A DNA stretch of 6,036 nt from positions 1 to 6,036 of the forward strand of contig CAKPAV010000113.1 in the NCBI GenBank assembly GCA_934133115.1. The letters are read 5' to 3'. A model generated the notes under the pieces. It was not told the origin of the DNA and did not search any database. It worked only from the letters and a program-made list of their open reading frames with translations. Each line of letters starts with the position of its first letter. Positions within the stretch are counted from its first letter, which is position 1. A program made the position numbers and the translations under genes. This document shows positions 1 through 5,260 of the stretch, piece by piece. This DNA is from an uncultured Bacilli bacterium. Its GTDB lineage: Bacteria; Bacillota_I; Bacilli_A; RFN20; CAG-826.

Positions 1-1698
1 AAAGTTGATGATTTAGTGGTAGTAAAAAAAGGATTCGCTATACCTGTTGATGGCGTTATTGTCGAAGGAAATGCTGCAATTGATGAAGCTAATATAACTG
101 GTGAAAGCATGCCAGTTCAAAAAAGCATCAACCAAAATGTTTATACATCTACGACTATAAATTCTGGATATATCATTATAAAAGCTACAAAAGTAGGCGA
201 AGATACATCAATTGCTAATATTATAAAATTAGTAGAAGAAGCTAGTAATTCTAAAGCACCGATTTCTCAATTAGCGGACAAAATTGCCAGTATATTTGTT
301 CCGATTGTAATGGCTATATCATTATTAAGCTTTATAATATCAATTATTGCAAGTAGAGATTTTAATTTGTCATTTAATTTTGCTATTTCTGTACTTGTTA
401 TTGCATGCCCTTGTTCATTAGGTTTAGCAACACCAGTAGCTATTATGGTTGGAACAGGAGTTGGAGCAAGTAATGGATTACTAATAAAAAATGCAGAAAT
501 TTTAGAAAAATCACATCTTATTAAAACTATCGTATTTGATAAAACTGGTACATTAACAAATGGAAAACCAACTGTCACAGATTTTATTAATATAGATAGT
601 GATAATGATTTATTATCAATAATATATAGTATGGAAAATAGATCTGAGCATCCATTAGCTAGCGCTATTACAAGTTATGCAAATGAGACAAGTGCAAAAA
701 TTATTGACATAACTAACTTTAAAGCTATTGAAGGTCAAGGAATTGAAGCTAAATTTAATAAAGATACTTATTATATTGGTAATGCAAGCAATGTAAAAAT
801 CGATGAACAAAAGCAAAAGAAATTAGAACAATTATCTAAAGAAGGCAAAACATCATTAGTAGTTACAAAAAATAATACACTTGTAGCAATTATTGCTTTA
901 AAAGACGAAATTAAAAAGAATTCAGTTTTGGCAATACACGAGCTGCAAAAAATGGGTATTAGAACAGTTATGCTTACTGGTGATAATAAAATAACCGCCC
1001 AAACTATCGCTGATGAAGTAGGAATTAGTGAAGTAATTGCGGAGGTTCTACCAATTGATAAGCAAAATGTTATCAAGTCATTAAAACATGATGATAAACA
1101 TTTAGTGGCTATGGTTGGTGATGGTGTGAACGATGCTTTAGCACTTACTACTGCAGATTTAGGAATATCGCTTAAGGGAGGAAGCGATATTGCTTTAGAA
1201 ACAAGTGATATTGTCTTGTTAAGAAATGATTTACTTGATGTTGTTAATGTTATTAATTTAAGTAAAAGAGTTTTACGCACAATCAAAGGAAATCTATTCT
1301 GGGCATTCTTTTATAACTCAATTGGTATTGTATTAGCATCAGGTTTATTATATCCATTATGGCAAATAAAACTTAACCCTATGATTGGATCATTAGCAAT
1401 GAGTTTAAGTAGTGTATTTGTTGTTTTAAATGCTTTAACAATTAATTTGTTTAAGCCAAAAAAATATATTGAAAATGTAAAGGAGAAAGAAGAAATGAAA
1501 GAGATAGTGCTTCAAGTTAAAGGTATGATGTGTGAACATTGTAAGAAACATGTTGAGAATGCCTTATCAAAAATTCCAGGAGTGGAACGTGTCGAAGTAT
1601 CTTTAAAAGAAAATAGTGCAACAATCTATTCGATTCAAGAACTTAATCGCAATGATTTGGTTAATGCAGTTAAAAATGCTGGTTATGAAGCAAAGTAA
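1..1698 (+). CDS. copA: Copper-exporting P1B-type ATPase with C-terminal HMA domain (5' end outside window)
   Basis: This is an inner-membrane ATPase that exports Cu+ from the cytoplasm, using a phospho-aspartate intermediate. The reading frame is open from the first base, so the true start, any N-terminal HMA domains and the first membrane helices lie upstream. Visible in order are the actuator-domain TGES (bases 97-108), the membrane metal-binding CPC (406-414), the phosphorylation motif DKTGT (538-552), the P1B-specific HP dipeptide (649-654) and the hinge GDGVND (1117-1134). Next come a YN pair in the seventh helix (from 1312) and MSLSS in the eighth (1399-1413). CPC plus YN plus MxxSS is the signature of Cu+-type P1B-1 pumps, which argues against a Zn/Cd pump. 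After the last helix and a short charged linker there is a complete HMA domain with GMMCEHC (CxxC at 1531-1542). C-terminal HMA fusions occur in Firmicutes CopA proteins. The gene ends at TAA 1696-1698. No copper-sensing regulator is visible nearby. Confidence 0.93.
   Translation, partial: KVDDLVVVKKGFAIPVDGVIVEGNAAIDEANITGESMPVQKSINQNVYTSTTINSGYIIIKATKVGEDTSIANIIKLVEEASNSKAPISQLADKIASIFVPIVMAISLLSFIISIIASRDFNLSFNFAISVLVIACPCSLGLATPVAIMVGTGVGASNGLLIKNAEILEKSHLIKTIVFDKTGTLTNGKPTVTDFINIDSDNDLLSIIYSMENRSEHPLASAITSYANETSAKIIDITNFKAIEGQGIEAKFNKDTYYIGNASNVKIDEQKQKKLEQLSKEGKTSLVVTKNNTLVAIIALKDEIKKNSVLAIHELQKMGIRTVMLTGDNKITAQTIADEVGISEVIAEVLPIDKQNVIKSLKHDDKHLVAMVGDGVNDALALTTADLGISLKGGSDIALETSDIVLLRNDLLDVVNVINLSKRVLRTIKGNLFWAFFYNSIGIVLASGLLYPLWQIKLNPMIGSLAMSLSSVFVVLNALTINLFKPKKYIENVKEKEEMKEIVLQVKGMMCEHCKKHVENALSKIPGVERVEVSLKENSATIYSIQELNRNDLVNAVKNAGYEAK
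1479..1698 (+). other. Candidate internal translation start giving a CopZ-like chaperone from within copA
   Basis: AAAGGAG at 1479-1485 is followed nine bases later by ATG 1495-1497, in frame with copA and placed exactly where the C-terminal HMA domain begins. Initiation here would yield a 67-residue protein ending at the copA stop, which is about the normal length of free-standing CopZ copper chaperones. It would have a metal-binding CxxC at residues 13-16 preceded by GMM. The spacing equals that of the neighbouring regulator gene (AAAGGA, nine bases, ATG 1764). The fused domain and the Shine-Dalgarno-like sequence are seen directly. Actual initiation is inference. The purine-rich stretch could instead simply encode the charged linker KEKEE. 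Confidence 0.4.
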
Positions 1699-1703
1699 AT
1701 GTG

Positions 1704-1732
1704 TTGTTAAGTTAAATTAAATGTGATAAAAT
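1704..1732 (+). promoter_or_regulatory. Predicted promoter of the DtxR-family regulator gene
   Basis: TTGTTA (1704-1709) and TAAAAT (1727-1732) are separated by 17 bases. A TG dinucleotide at 1724-1725, one base before the -10, makes an extended -10 element. The -10 ends 31 bases before the ATG at 1764, giving a short leader that contains the AAAGGA ribosome binding site (1749-1754). This would let the regulator be transcribed independently of copA. I see no terminator between the two genes, so read-through from copA is also possible. Confidence 0.6.
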
Positions 1733-1763
1733 TTGATTACAAACTTATAAAGGACGTGTAAAA

Positions 1764-2141
1764 ATGAATATTTATGAATCATCAGAAGACTATTTAGAAC
1801 GTATTTTAATACTTAAAGAAGAAAAAGGACATGTAAGATCTATTGATATAGCGGAATCTATGAATTTTTCTAAACCTAGTGTAAGTGTAGCAATGAAAAA
1901 GTTAAGAGAAAATGGTTATATTCTTGTTGATAAAGAAGGTTTTATCACTTTAACAGAAAAAGGTATGCAAATCGCTAACCATACTTATGAAAAACATAAA
2001 TTATTATCATCTTTGCTAGTTGAACTAGGAGTATCAAAAGACACTGCTAGAGAAGATGCTTGTAAAATTGAACACGACTTAAGTGATGAAACATTTACGG
2101 CAATAAAAAATTATGTTGAAAAGATTAAAAATCCACGCTAG
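1764..2141 (+). CDS. DtxR/MntR-family metal-dependent transcriptional regulator
   Basis: This is a cytoplasmic metal-sensing repressor that binds DNA as a dimer when loaded with Fe2+ or Mn2+. The 125 residues hold an N-terminal winged helix-turn-helix (about 5-65, recognition helix near KPSVSVAMKKL at 37-47) and a dimerisation/metal-binding domain. There is no C-terminal SH3-like domain, so the layout is that of MntR (about 140 aa) and not full-length DtxR (about 226 aa). Aligned by eye to Bacillus subtilis MntR, the ligands correspond to D9, E12, H78, C100, E103 and H104. MntR has glutamate where this protein has C100, whereas DtxR has cysteine there. ATG 1764 is chosen because AAAGGA lies nine bases upstream and SEDYLE sits at the family's usual N-terminal position. 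The gene has its own promoter and terminator and lies directly upstream of the feo operon, which is its most likely target. Whether it senses iron or manganese is not certain. Confidence 0.9.
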   Translation: MNIYESSEDYLERILILKEEKGHVRSIDIAESMNFSKPSVSVAMKKLRENGYILVDKEGFITLTEKGMQIANHTYEKHKLLSSLLVELGVSKDTAREDACKIEHDLSDETFTAIKNYVEKIKNPR

Positions 2142-2153
2142 CCGTGGATTTTT
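2127..2153 (+). terminator. Intrinsic terminator overlapping the regulator's 3' end
   Basis: A perfect 11-bp stem pairs AAAAATCCACG (2127-2137) with CGTGGATTTTT (2143-2153) around a five-base loop, CTAGC. The TAG stop codon (2139-2141) lies in the loop, so the upstream arm is coding sequence. The T run is part of the stem arm and continues only as ATAT, so termination may be moderate. It isolates the regulator from the feo promoter about 45 bases downstream. Confidence 0.75.
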
Positions 2154-2165
2154 ATATGTGCTACA

Positions 2166-2181
2166 GTTAGTGTTAACAAAC
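2166..2181 (+). repeat. Operator-like element A (GTTAG-N6-CAAAC)
   Basis: GTTAG, six bases, CAAAC matches nine of the ten half-site positions of the GTTAG-N6-CTAAC element repeated downstream. It lies 17 bases upstream of the -35 box of the feo promoter and contains the small palindrome TGTTAACA (2171-2178). It is supported mainly by its likeness to the two perfect copies. Confidence 0.45.
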
Positions 2182-2198
2182 TATTTTTAAAAAAAGTA

Positions 2199-2226
2199 TT
2201 GACAATTAGCTATAGATAACTATAAT
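2199..2226 (+). promoter_or_regulatory. Predicted feo operon promoter (consensus sigma-70/sigma-A)
   Basis: TTGACA (2199-2204) and TATAAT (2221-2226) both match the housekeeping consensus perfectly, with a 16-base spacer. An A/T-rich tract (2183-2195) just upstream could act as an UP element. Transcription would start near 2233 and give a leader of about 78 bases before the first feoA. So strong a promoter in front of an iron importer implies tight repression when metal is replete, consistent with the operator-like repeats over and around it. Confidence 0.85.
2205..2220 (+). repeat. Operator-like element B (ATTAG-N6-ATAAC) filling the promoter spacer
   Basis: ATTAG, six bases, ATAAC matches eight of ten half-site positions of GTTAG-N6-CTAAC. 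It exactly occupies the 16 bases between the -35 and -10 boxes. It is the weakest copy on its own, but a protein bound here would block RNA polymerase directly. Confidence 0.4.
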
Positions 2227-2233
2227 TTAAATA

Positions 2234-2249
2234 GTTAGTAAAGACTAAC
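2234..2249 (+). repeat. Operator-like element C (perfect GTTAG-N6-CTAAC)
   Basis: This is an exact inverted repeat extending to seven bases per arm: AGTTAGT (2233-2239), AAAG, ACTAACT (2244-2250). It covers the predicted transcription start. The GTTAG/CTAAC half-sites resemble the core half-sites of known DtxR-family operators, although the six-base spacing differs from the single-base spacing of the DtxR consensus. The adjacent DtxR-family regulator is the obvious candidate to bind it. Confidence 0.7.
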
Positions 2250-2278
2250 TTCTTTGCTAACATATTTTTTGTGGTATG

Positions 2279-2294
2279 GTTAGATATTCCTAAC
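2279..2294 (+). repeat. Operator-like element D (perfect GTTAG-N6-CTAAC)
   Basis: This is a second exact copy of the element, with the same six-base spacing and an unrelated spacer (ATATTC). It starts 45 bases after copy C, about four helical turns away. It ends five bases before the AGAGGTGA ribosome binding site (2299-2306) of the first feoA. It could act as a DNA roadblock or, in the mRNA, as a small hairpin next to the ribosome binding site. Confidence 0.7.
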
Positions 2295-2310
2295 TAAAAG
2301 AGGTGATTTT

Positions 2311-2523
2311 ATGCCACTAGTATTAGCTCCAACAGATGTTGACTTAAAAGTCATAAAAATTTTGGTGGATGATAAGACAAAAAAACATTTAGAAAGTCTT
2401 GGCATAACTATTAATTCCACTATGAAACTAATTTCTGCTTCCGGTGGAAATGTAATTTGCATAGTTAAGGATGGTAGATTAGCCTTAGATAAATCTATTG
2501 CCACTAAAATTCTTGTCGCATAA
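2311..2523 (+). CDS. feoA: FeoA-family protein (first copy)
   Basis: This is a small cytoplasmic SH3-like protein of the FeoA family, thought to interact with FeoB and support Fe2+ uptake. The 70-residue length fits the family. The MPL start, HLESLG near 26-31, GGN at 45-47 and KDGRLALDK at 53-61 match the FeoA subtype that usually comes first in Firmicutes operons with two FeoA genes. ATG 2311 is preceded by AGAGGTGA (2299-2306) at normal spacing and is the only sensible start. It is the first gene after the feo promoter, with 12 bases separating it from the second feoA. The two FeoA proteins are clearly different in sequence, so this is not a recent tandem duplication. The separate roles of the two copies are unknown to me. 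Confidence 0.88.
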   Translation: MPLVLAPTDVDLKVIKILVDDKTKKHLESLGITINSTMKLISASGGNVICIVKDGRLALDKSIATKILVA

Positions 2524-2535
2524 GGAGGAAAATCA

Positions 2536-2778
2536 ATGGAAAAGAAATTAAGTGATTTTAGAATCACTGAAGAAGGCATCATTAAAAGTGTTGCTGGCGA
2601 AGGCAAGATTCGTAGACGCTTATTTGATATGGGCGTTACACCAGGTGCTCAAGTTGTTTTAAAGAAAAAAGCACCATTAGGCGACCCAATTGAAATTACA
2701 ATTAGAGGTTATGAACTAACATTAAGAAAATCAGAAGCTGAGTTAGTTATTATGACTGTTACTAAGGAGGTTAAATAA
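2536..2778 (+). CDS. feoA: FeoA-family protein (second copy)
   Basis: This is a second cytoplasmic SH3-like FeoA protein, 80 residues long. It carries the hallmark blocks of the canonical FeoA subtype: GEGKIRRRLFDMG (21-33), KAPLGDPIEI (45-54) and RGYELTLRKSEAE (57-69). AAGGAGG (2522-2528) overlaps the preceding TAA stop and lies seven bases before ATG 2536, which favours coupled translation with the first feoA. The gap to feoB is only two bases, and the feoB Shine-Dalgarno lies inside this gene's last codons, so expression with feoB is almost certainly coordinated. By family knowledge it is a regulatory partner of the FeoB GTPase. It has no transport activity of its own. Confidence 0.93.
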   Translation: MEKKLSDFRITEEGIIKSVAGEGKIRRRLFDMGVTPGAQVVLKKKAPLGDPIEITIRGYELTLRKSEAELVIMTVTKEVK

Positions 2779-2780
2779 TT

Positions 2781-5012
2781 ATGAAGAGATTTGCTCTTGC
2801 TGGTAACCCAAACTGTGGTAAAACAACATTATTTAACTCTTTAACAGGTGCAACAGCACACGTCGGTAACTGGCCAGGTGTTACAGTTGATAAAAGAGAA
2901 GGTAAGTACAAAAAATTAAAAGAAGTAAATAATATCGTTGACTTACCGGGTATTTATTCTTTATCACCATATACTCCTGAAGAAGTTGTTTCAAGAAATT
3001 ATGTATTAGATGAAAAACCAGATTGTATTATTAACGTTGTTGATGCTACTAACCTAGAAAGAAACTTATACTTAACAACTCAATTACTTGAAATAGATGT
3101 TCCAATGGTTATTGCATTAAACATGATGGATGAAGTTAAGAAAAAAGGCCAAAATATTAATGTTAAAGAACTTGAAAGAAAATTAGGGGTTCCAGTTGTA
3201 GAAATTTCTGCTTTAAAAGGCGAAAAAATTGATGAATTAATGAAAGTTGCTCTTGAAGCATGCAATACTCCACGTAAAGGAACAACTGTTATTGAAAATA
3301 GTGATTTAACTCACTTAATTCAAGATGTTACAATTGCCTTTACTGGTATGGGTGTTGAAAATCCATTATTCCATGCAGTTAAATTAGTGGAATTAGATGA
3401 AATCGAAGTCAAGAATCATGAAAATTTAGTTCCAATGGTTAATGATTTCAAGAAAACATTTAAAGATGATGTATTTGGTAATGACTTTGAAGCTATCATT
3501 GCCGATAAGAGATATGCTTACATCAATAAATACTTCTCAAATGTTGTTGTTAAAACTAAAAAAGAAGATGGCGGATTAACAAAATCTGACAAAATCGATA
3601 AAGTCTTAACAAATAAATGGGCAGGTATTCCAATCTTCTTAGTAATTATGTTCGTGGTATTCCACTTCGTATTCTCTGAAGATTTATTAGGATTAAATGC
3701 GATATTTGGATTAGAAATTCAAAATCCAGGATGGATTAACTTCTTCACTGGTATGGGTTACCAAGGCTTAGTTGATGAGGCTACAAAGGCCGGGGAAGTA
3801 TTTACAGGATTAGCTGGTATTCCTTCACTCGGTGTCTTCTTACAAAGTTGGATGGGTTGGTTAACTGGATCAATTATTGATTTATTTGCTAGCTTTATGC
3901 CAGAAGGTACTTGGTACACAGGACTTGTATGTGATGGTATCTTAACTGGTATTGACTCTATCTTTAGTTTCATCCCACAAGTATTATTATTATTCTTATT
4001 TATTTCTATTCTTGAAGATAGCGGTTATATGGCTCGTGTAGCATTCATTATGGACCGCGCATTTAGAAAATTCGGTTTATCTGGTAAATCATTTATCCCT
4101 CTATTAATGGGATTTGGTTGTTCAGTTCCTGCTATGATGGGAACAAAAACTCTTGAAGATGAAAGAGAAAGAGACTTAACAATTAGACTTACTCCTTTCT
4201 TCTCATGTGGCGCTAAAACTCCTATTTGGGCATTACTTGCTACTTGTGTAGCTGGTAGTTTCTTAGGCGATGTATTCGTATTTAGTATTTATTTATTAGG
4301 TATTGCTATTGCTATTGTTTCTGCTTTAGTTATTAAAGCATTCTCAAAACACTATGAAGTACCTCCATTCATTATGGAACTTCCTGCTTATCACCGTCCA
4401 CAAGTTAAAAACTTGTTAGCGCACTTATGGGATAAGTTCAAACACTTCTTATACAAAGCTTCAACAATTATTACTGCTTCAATTATTCTTATTTGGTTCT
4501 TATCTAACTTCGGTTGGGCATTCTGGAACGGAATGGTTGATATTGAAAAGTCAATGCTTGCTGATATCGGTAAAGTATTACAATATGTCTTCTATCCATT
4601 AGGATGGGCTCAAGGCGCTGACGGATGGAAATATTCAGTTGCTTCTATTACTGGTTTAATTGCTAAAGAAGACGTTGTTGCTACAATGGCTAACTTAGGA
4701 TTAATAGAAGGAACAATTAACTTATCAAATGCTGCAATTTACTCATTTGCTGCTTATAACTTATTTACATTACCTTGCTTTGCTGCTGTTGCTACTGCTA
4801 AATCTGAAAGTAGTAAAAAAGGCTTTAGAGTAACATTAGCTTGGTGGTTACTTGCAAGTTATGTAATTTCATTCATAGTTTACTGGGTCGGACACTCATT
4901 TGAATTATATTGGTGGTTAGGATTAATCGTCGTATTAGTTCTTGTTGGTATCTGTGTTGGCTTAGGATACTATATTGTTAATAGAAACAAAAAAGCTGCT
5001 GTAGCTGCTTAG
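2781..5012 (+). CDS. feoB: Ferrous iron transporter FeoB
   Basis: This is a membrane Fe2+ importer with a G-protein domain fused to a transmembrane core. The N-terminal GTPase shows G1 GNPNCGKT (8-15), the switch region GNWPGVTVDKREG (29-41), G3 DLPG (54-57), G4 NMMD (114-117) and G5 SALK (143-146). A helical spacer domain follows (about 170-270). The membrane part begins near residue 280 and contains LEDSGYMARVAFIMDR (411-426), GCSVPAMMGT (446-455, C447), SCGAKTPIW (475-483, C476) and LPCFAA (664-669, C666). These are conserved FeoB gate and cysteine motifs. The 743 residues are near full length for the family. AAGGAGGT (2764-2771) within the end of feoA sets ATG 2781. The region between the first two membrane segments (about 300-395) looks long for a Firmicutes FeoB. 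Asn and Phe codons are more often AAC and TTC than in copA, suggesting high expression. It ends in TAG. Confidence 0.97.
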   Translation: MKRFALAGNPNCGKTTLFNSLTGATAHVGNWPGVTVDKREGKYKKLKEVNNIVDLPGIYSLSPYTPEEVVSRNYVLDEKPDCIINVVDATNLERNLYLTTQLLEIDVPMVIALNMMDEVKKKGQNINVKELERKLGVPVVEISALKGEKIDELMKVALEACNTPRKGTTVIENSDLTHLIQDVTIAFTGMGVENPLFHAVKLVELDEIEVKNHENLVPMVNDFKKTFKDDVFGNDFEAIIADKRYAYINKYFSNVVVKTKKEDGGLTKSDKIDKVLTNKWAGIPIFLVIMFVVFHFVFSEDLLGLNAIFGLEIQNPGWINFFTGMGYQGLVDEATKAGEVFTGLAGIPSLGVFLQSWMGWLTGSIIDLFASFMPEGTWYTGLVCDGILTGIDSIFSFIPQVLLLFLFISILEDSGYMARVAFIMDRAFRKFGLSGKSFIPLLMGFGCSVPAMMGTKTLEDERERDLTIRLTPFFSCGAKTPIWALLATCVAGSFLGDVFVFSIYLLGIAIAIVSALVIKAFSKHYEVPPFIMELPAYHRPQVKNLLAHLWDKFKHFLYKASTIITASIILIWFLSNFGWAFWNGMVDIEKSMLADIGKVLQYVFYPLGWAQGADGWKYSVASITGLIAKEDVVATMANLGLIEGTINLSNAAIYSFAAYNLFTLPCFAAVATAKSESSKKGFRVTLAWWLLASYVISFIVYWVGHSFELYWWLGLIVVLVLVGICVGLGYYIVNRNKKAAVAA

Positions 5013-5028
5013 AAAGGATGTTGAGATT

Positions 5029-5220
5029 ATGGAATGGTTTGAGCCGCTTATTGCGATTGCCGCAATTGCGTTAGTTATATTGCCATTTATTCTAAACCAT
5101 AGAAACAAGAAGACTGGAAAGCCATCTTGTACTAGTGATTGTAGTTGTTGTTCATCAAGTGGTCAATGCATGCGTAATTTCAAAGAATATCTTAAAGAGC
5201 GCGAAGCTCATAAAAAATAA
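5029..5220 (+). CDS. FeoB-associated Cys-rich membrane protein
   Basis: This 63-residue membrane protein lies 16 bases after feoB. A hydrophobic helix at about 5-22 is followed by a basic stretch (HRNKK) and a Cys-rich tail with cysteines at 34, 38, 40, 41 and 47, then a charged helix-like C-terminus. The basic residues after the helix place the tail in the cytoplasm by the positive-inside rule. Small single-pass proteins with this layout are recurrent downstream neighbours of feoB in Firmicutes (the FeoB-associated Cys-rich family). By position they resemble FeoC, but they are unrelated to the winged-helix FeoC of enterobacteria. AAAGGA (5013-5018) ten bases upstream supports ATG 5029. A role in receiving or sensing imported Fe2+ through the cysteines is plausible but unproven. 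It is the last gene before the operon terminator. Confidence 0.88.
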   Translation: MEWFEPLIAIAAIALVILPFILNHRNKKTGKPSCTSDCSCCSSSGQCMRNFKEYLKEREAHKK

Positions 5221-5227
5221 AGAAATT

Positions 5228-5260
5228 GGTTGTTACTAGAGGTGGTAACAACCTTTTTTT
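5228..5260 (+). terminator. Intrinsic terminator of the feo operon
   Basis: A perfect 9-bp stem pairs GGTTGTTAC (5228-5236) with GTAACAACC (5245-5253). It can extend by a T-G and an A-T pair to leave a GAGG tetraloop, and is followed by seven Ts (5254-5260). This is a textbook rho-independent terminator for the plus strand. Its last two Ts are part of the stop codon of the convergent ZIP gene. Read on the minus strand the same hairpin is followed by a T-rich stretch (AATTTCTTTATTTTTT), so it may also stop transcription from the other side, with less certainty. Confidence 0.9.

Noticed and set aside
267..1286. Two minus-strand open frames (267-578 and 771-1286) opposite copA
   Set aside because: They are antisense to conserved ATPase motifs, show no recognisable domain, and are best explained as chance open frames in AT-rich coding sequence.
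1706..1720. Tandem GTTAA, GTTAA, ATTAA in the regulator's promoter as an autoregulatory operator
   Set aside because: They are short AT-rich direct repeats with no inverted partner and no match to GTTAG-N6-CTAAC, so they are easily due to chance.
2205..2232. Possible Fur box in the feo promoter
   Set aside because: The GATAACTATAATT stretch is only loosely similar to the TGATAAT 7-1-7 Fur consensus, while the GTTAG-N6-CTAAC copies explain the region better.
2261..2270. T-run in the feo leader as an attenuator terminator
   Set aside because: The preceding perfect hairpin (2233-2250) is AT-rich and ten bases away from the Ts, so it does not form a canonical terminator.
2280..2606. Minus-strand open frame across the first feoA and the start of the second
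   Set aside because: It overlaps two well-supported FeoA genes and the feo leader, and its translation resembles no family I recognise.
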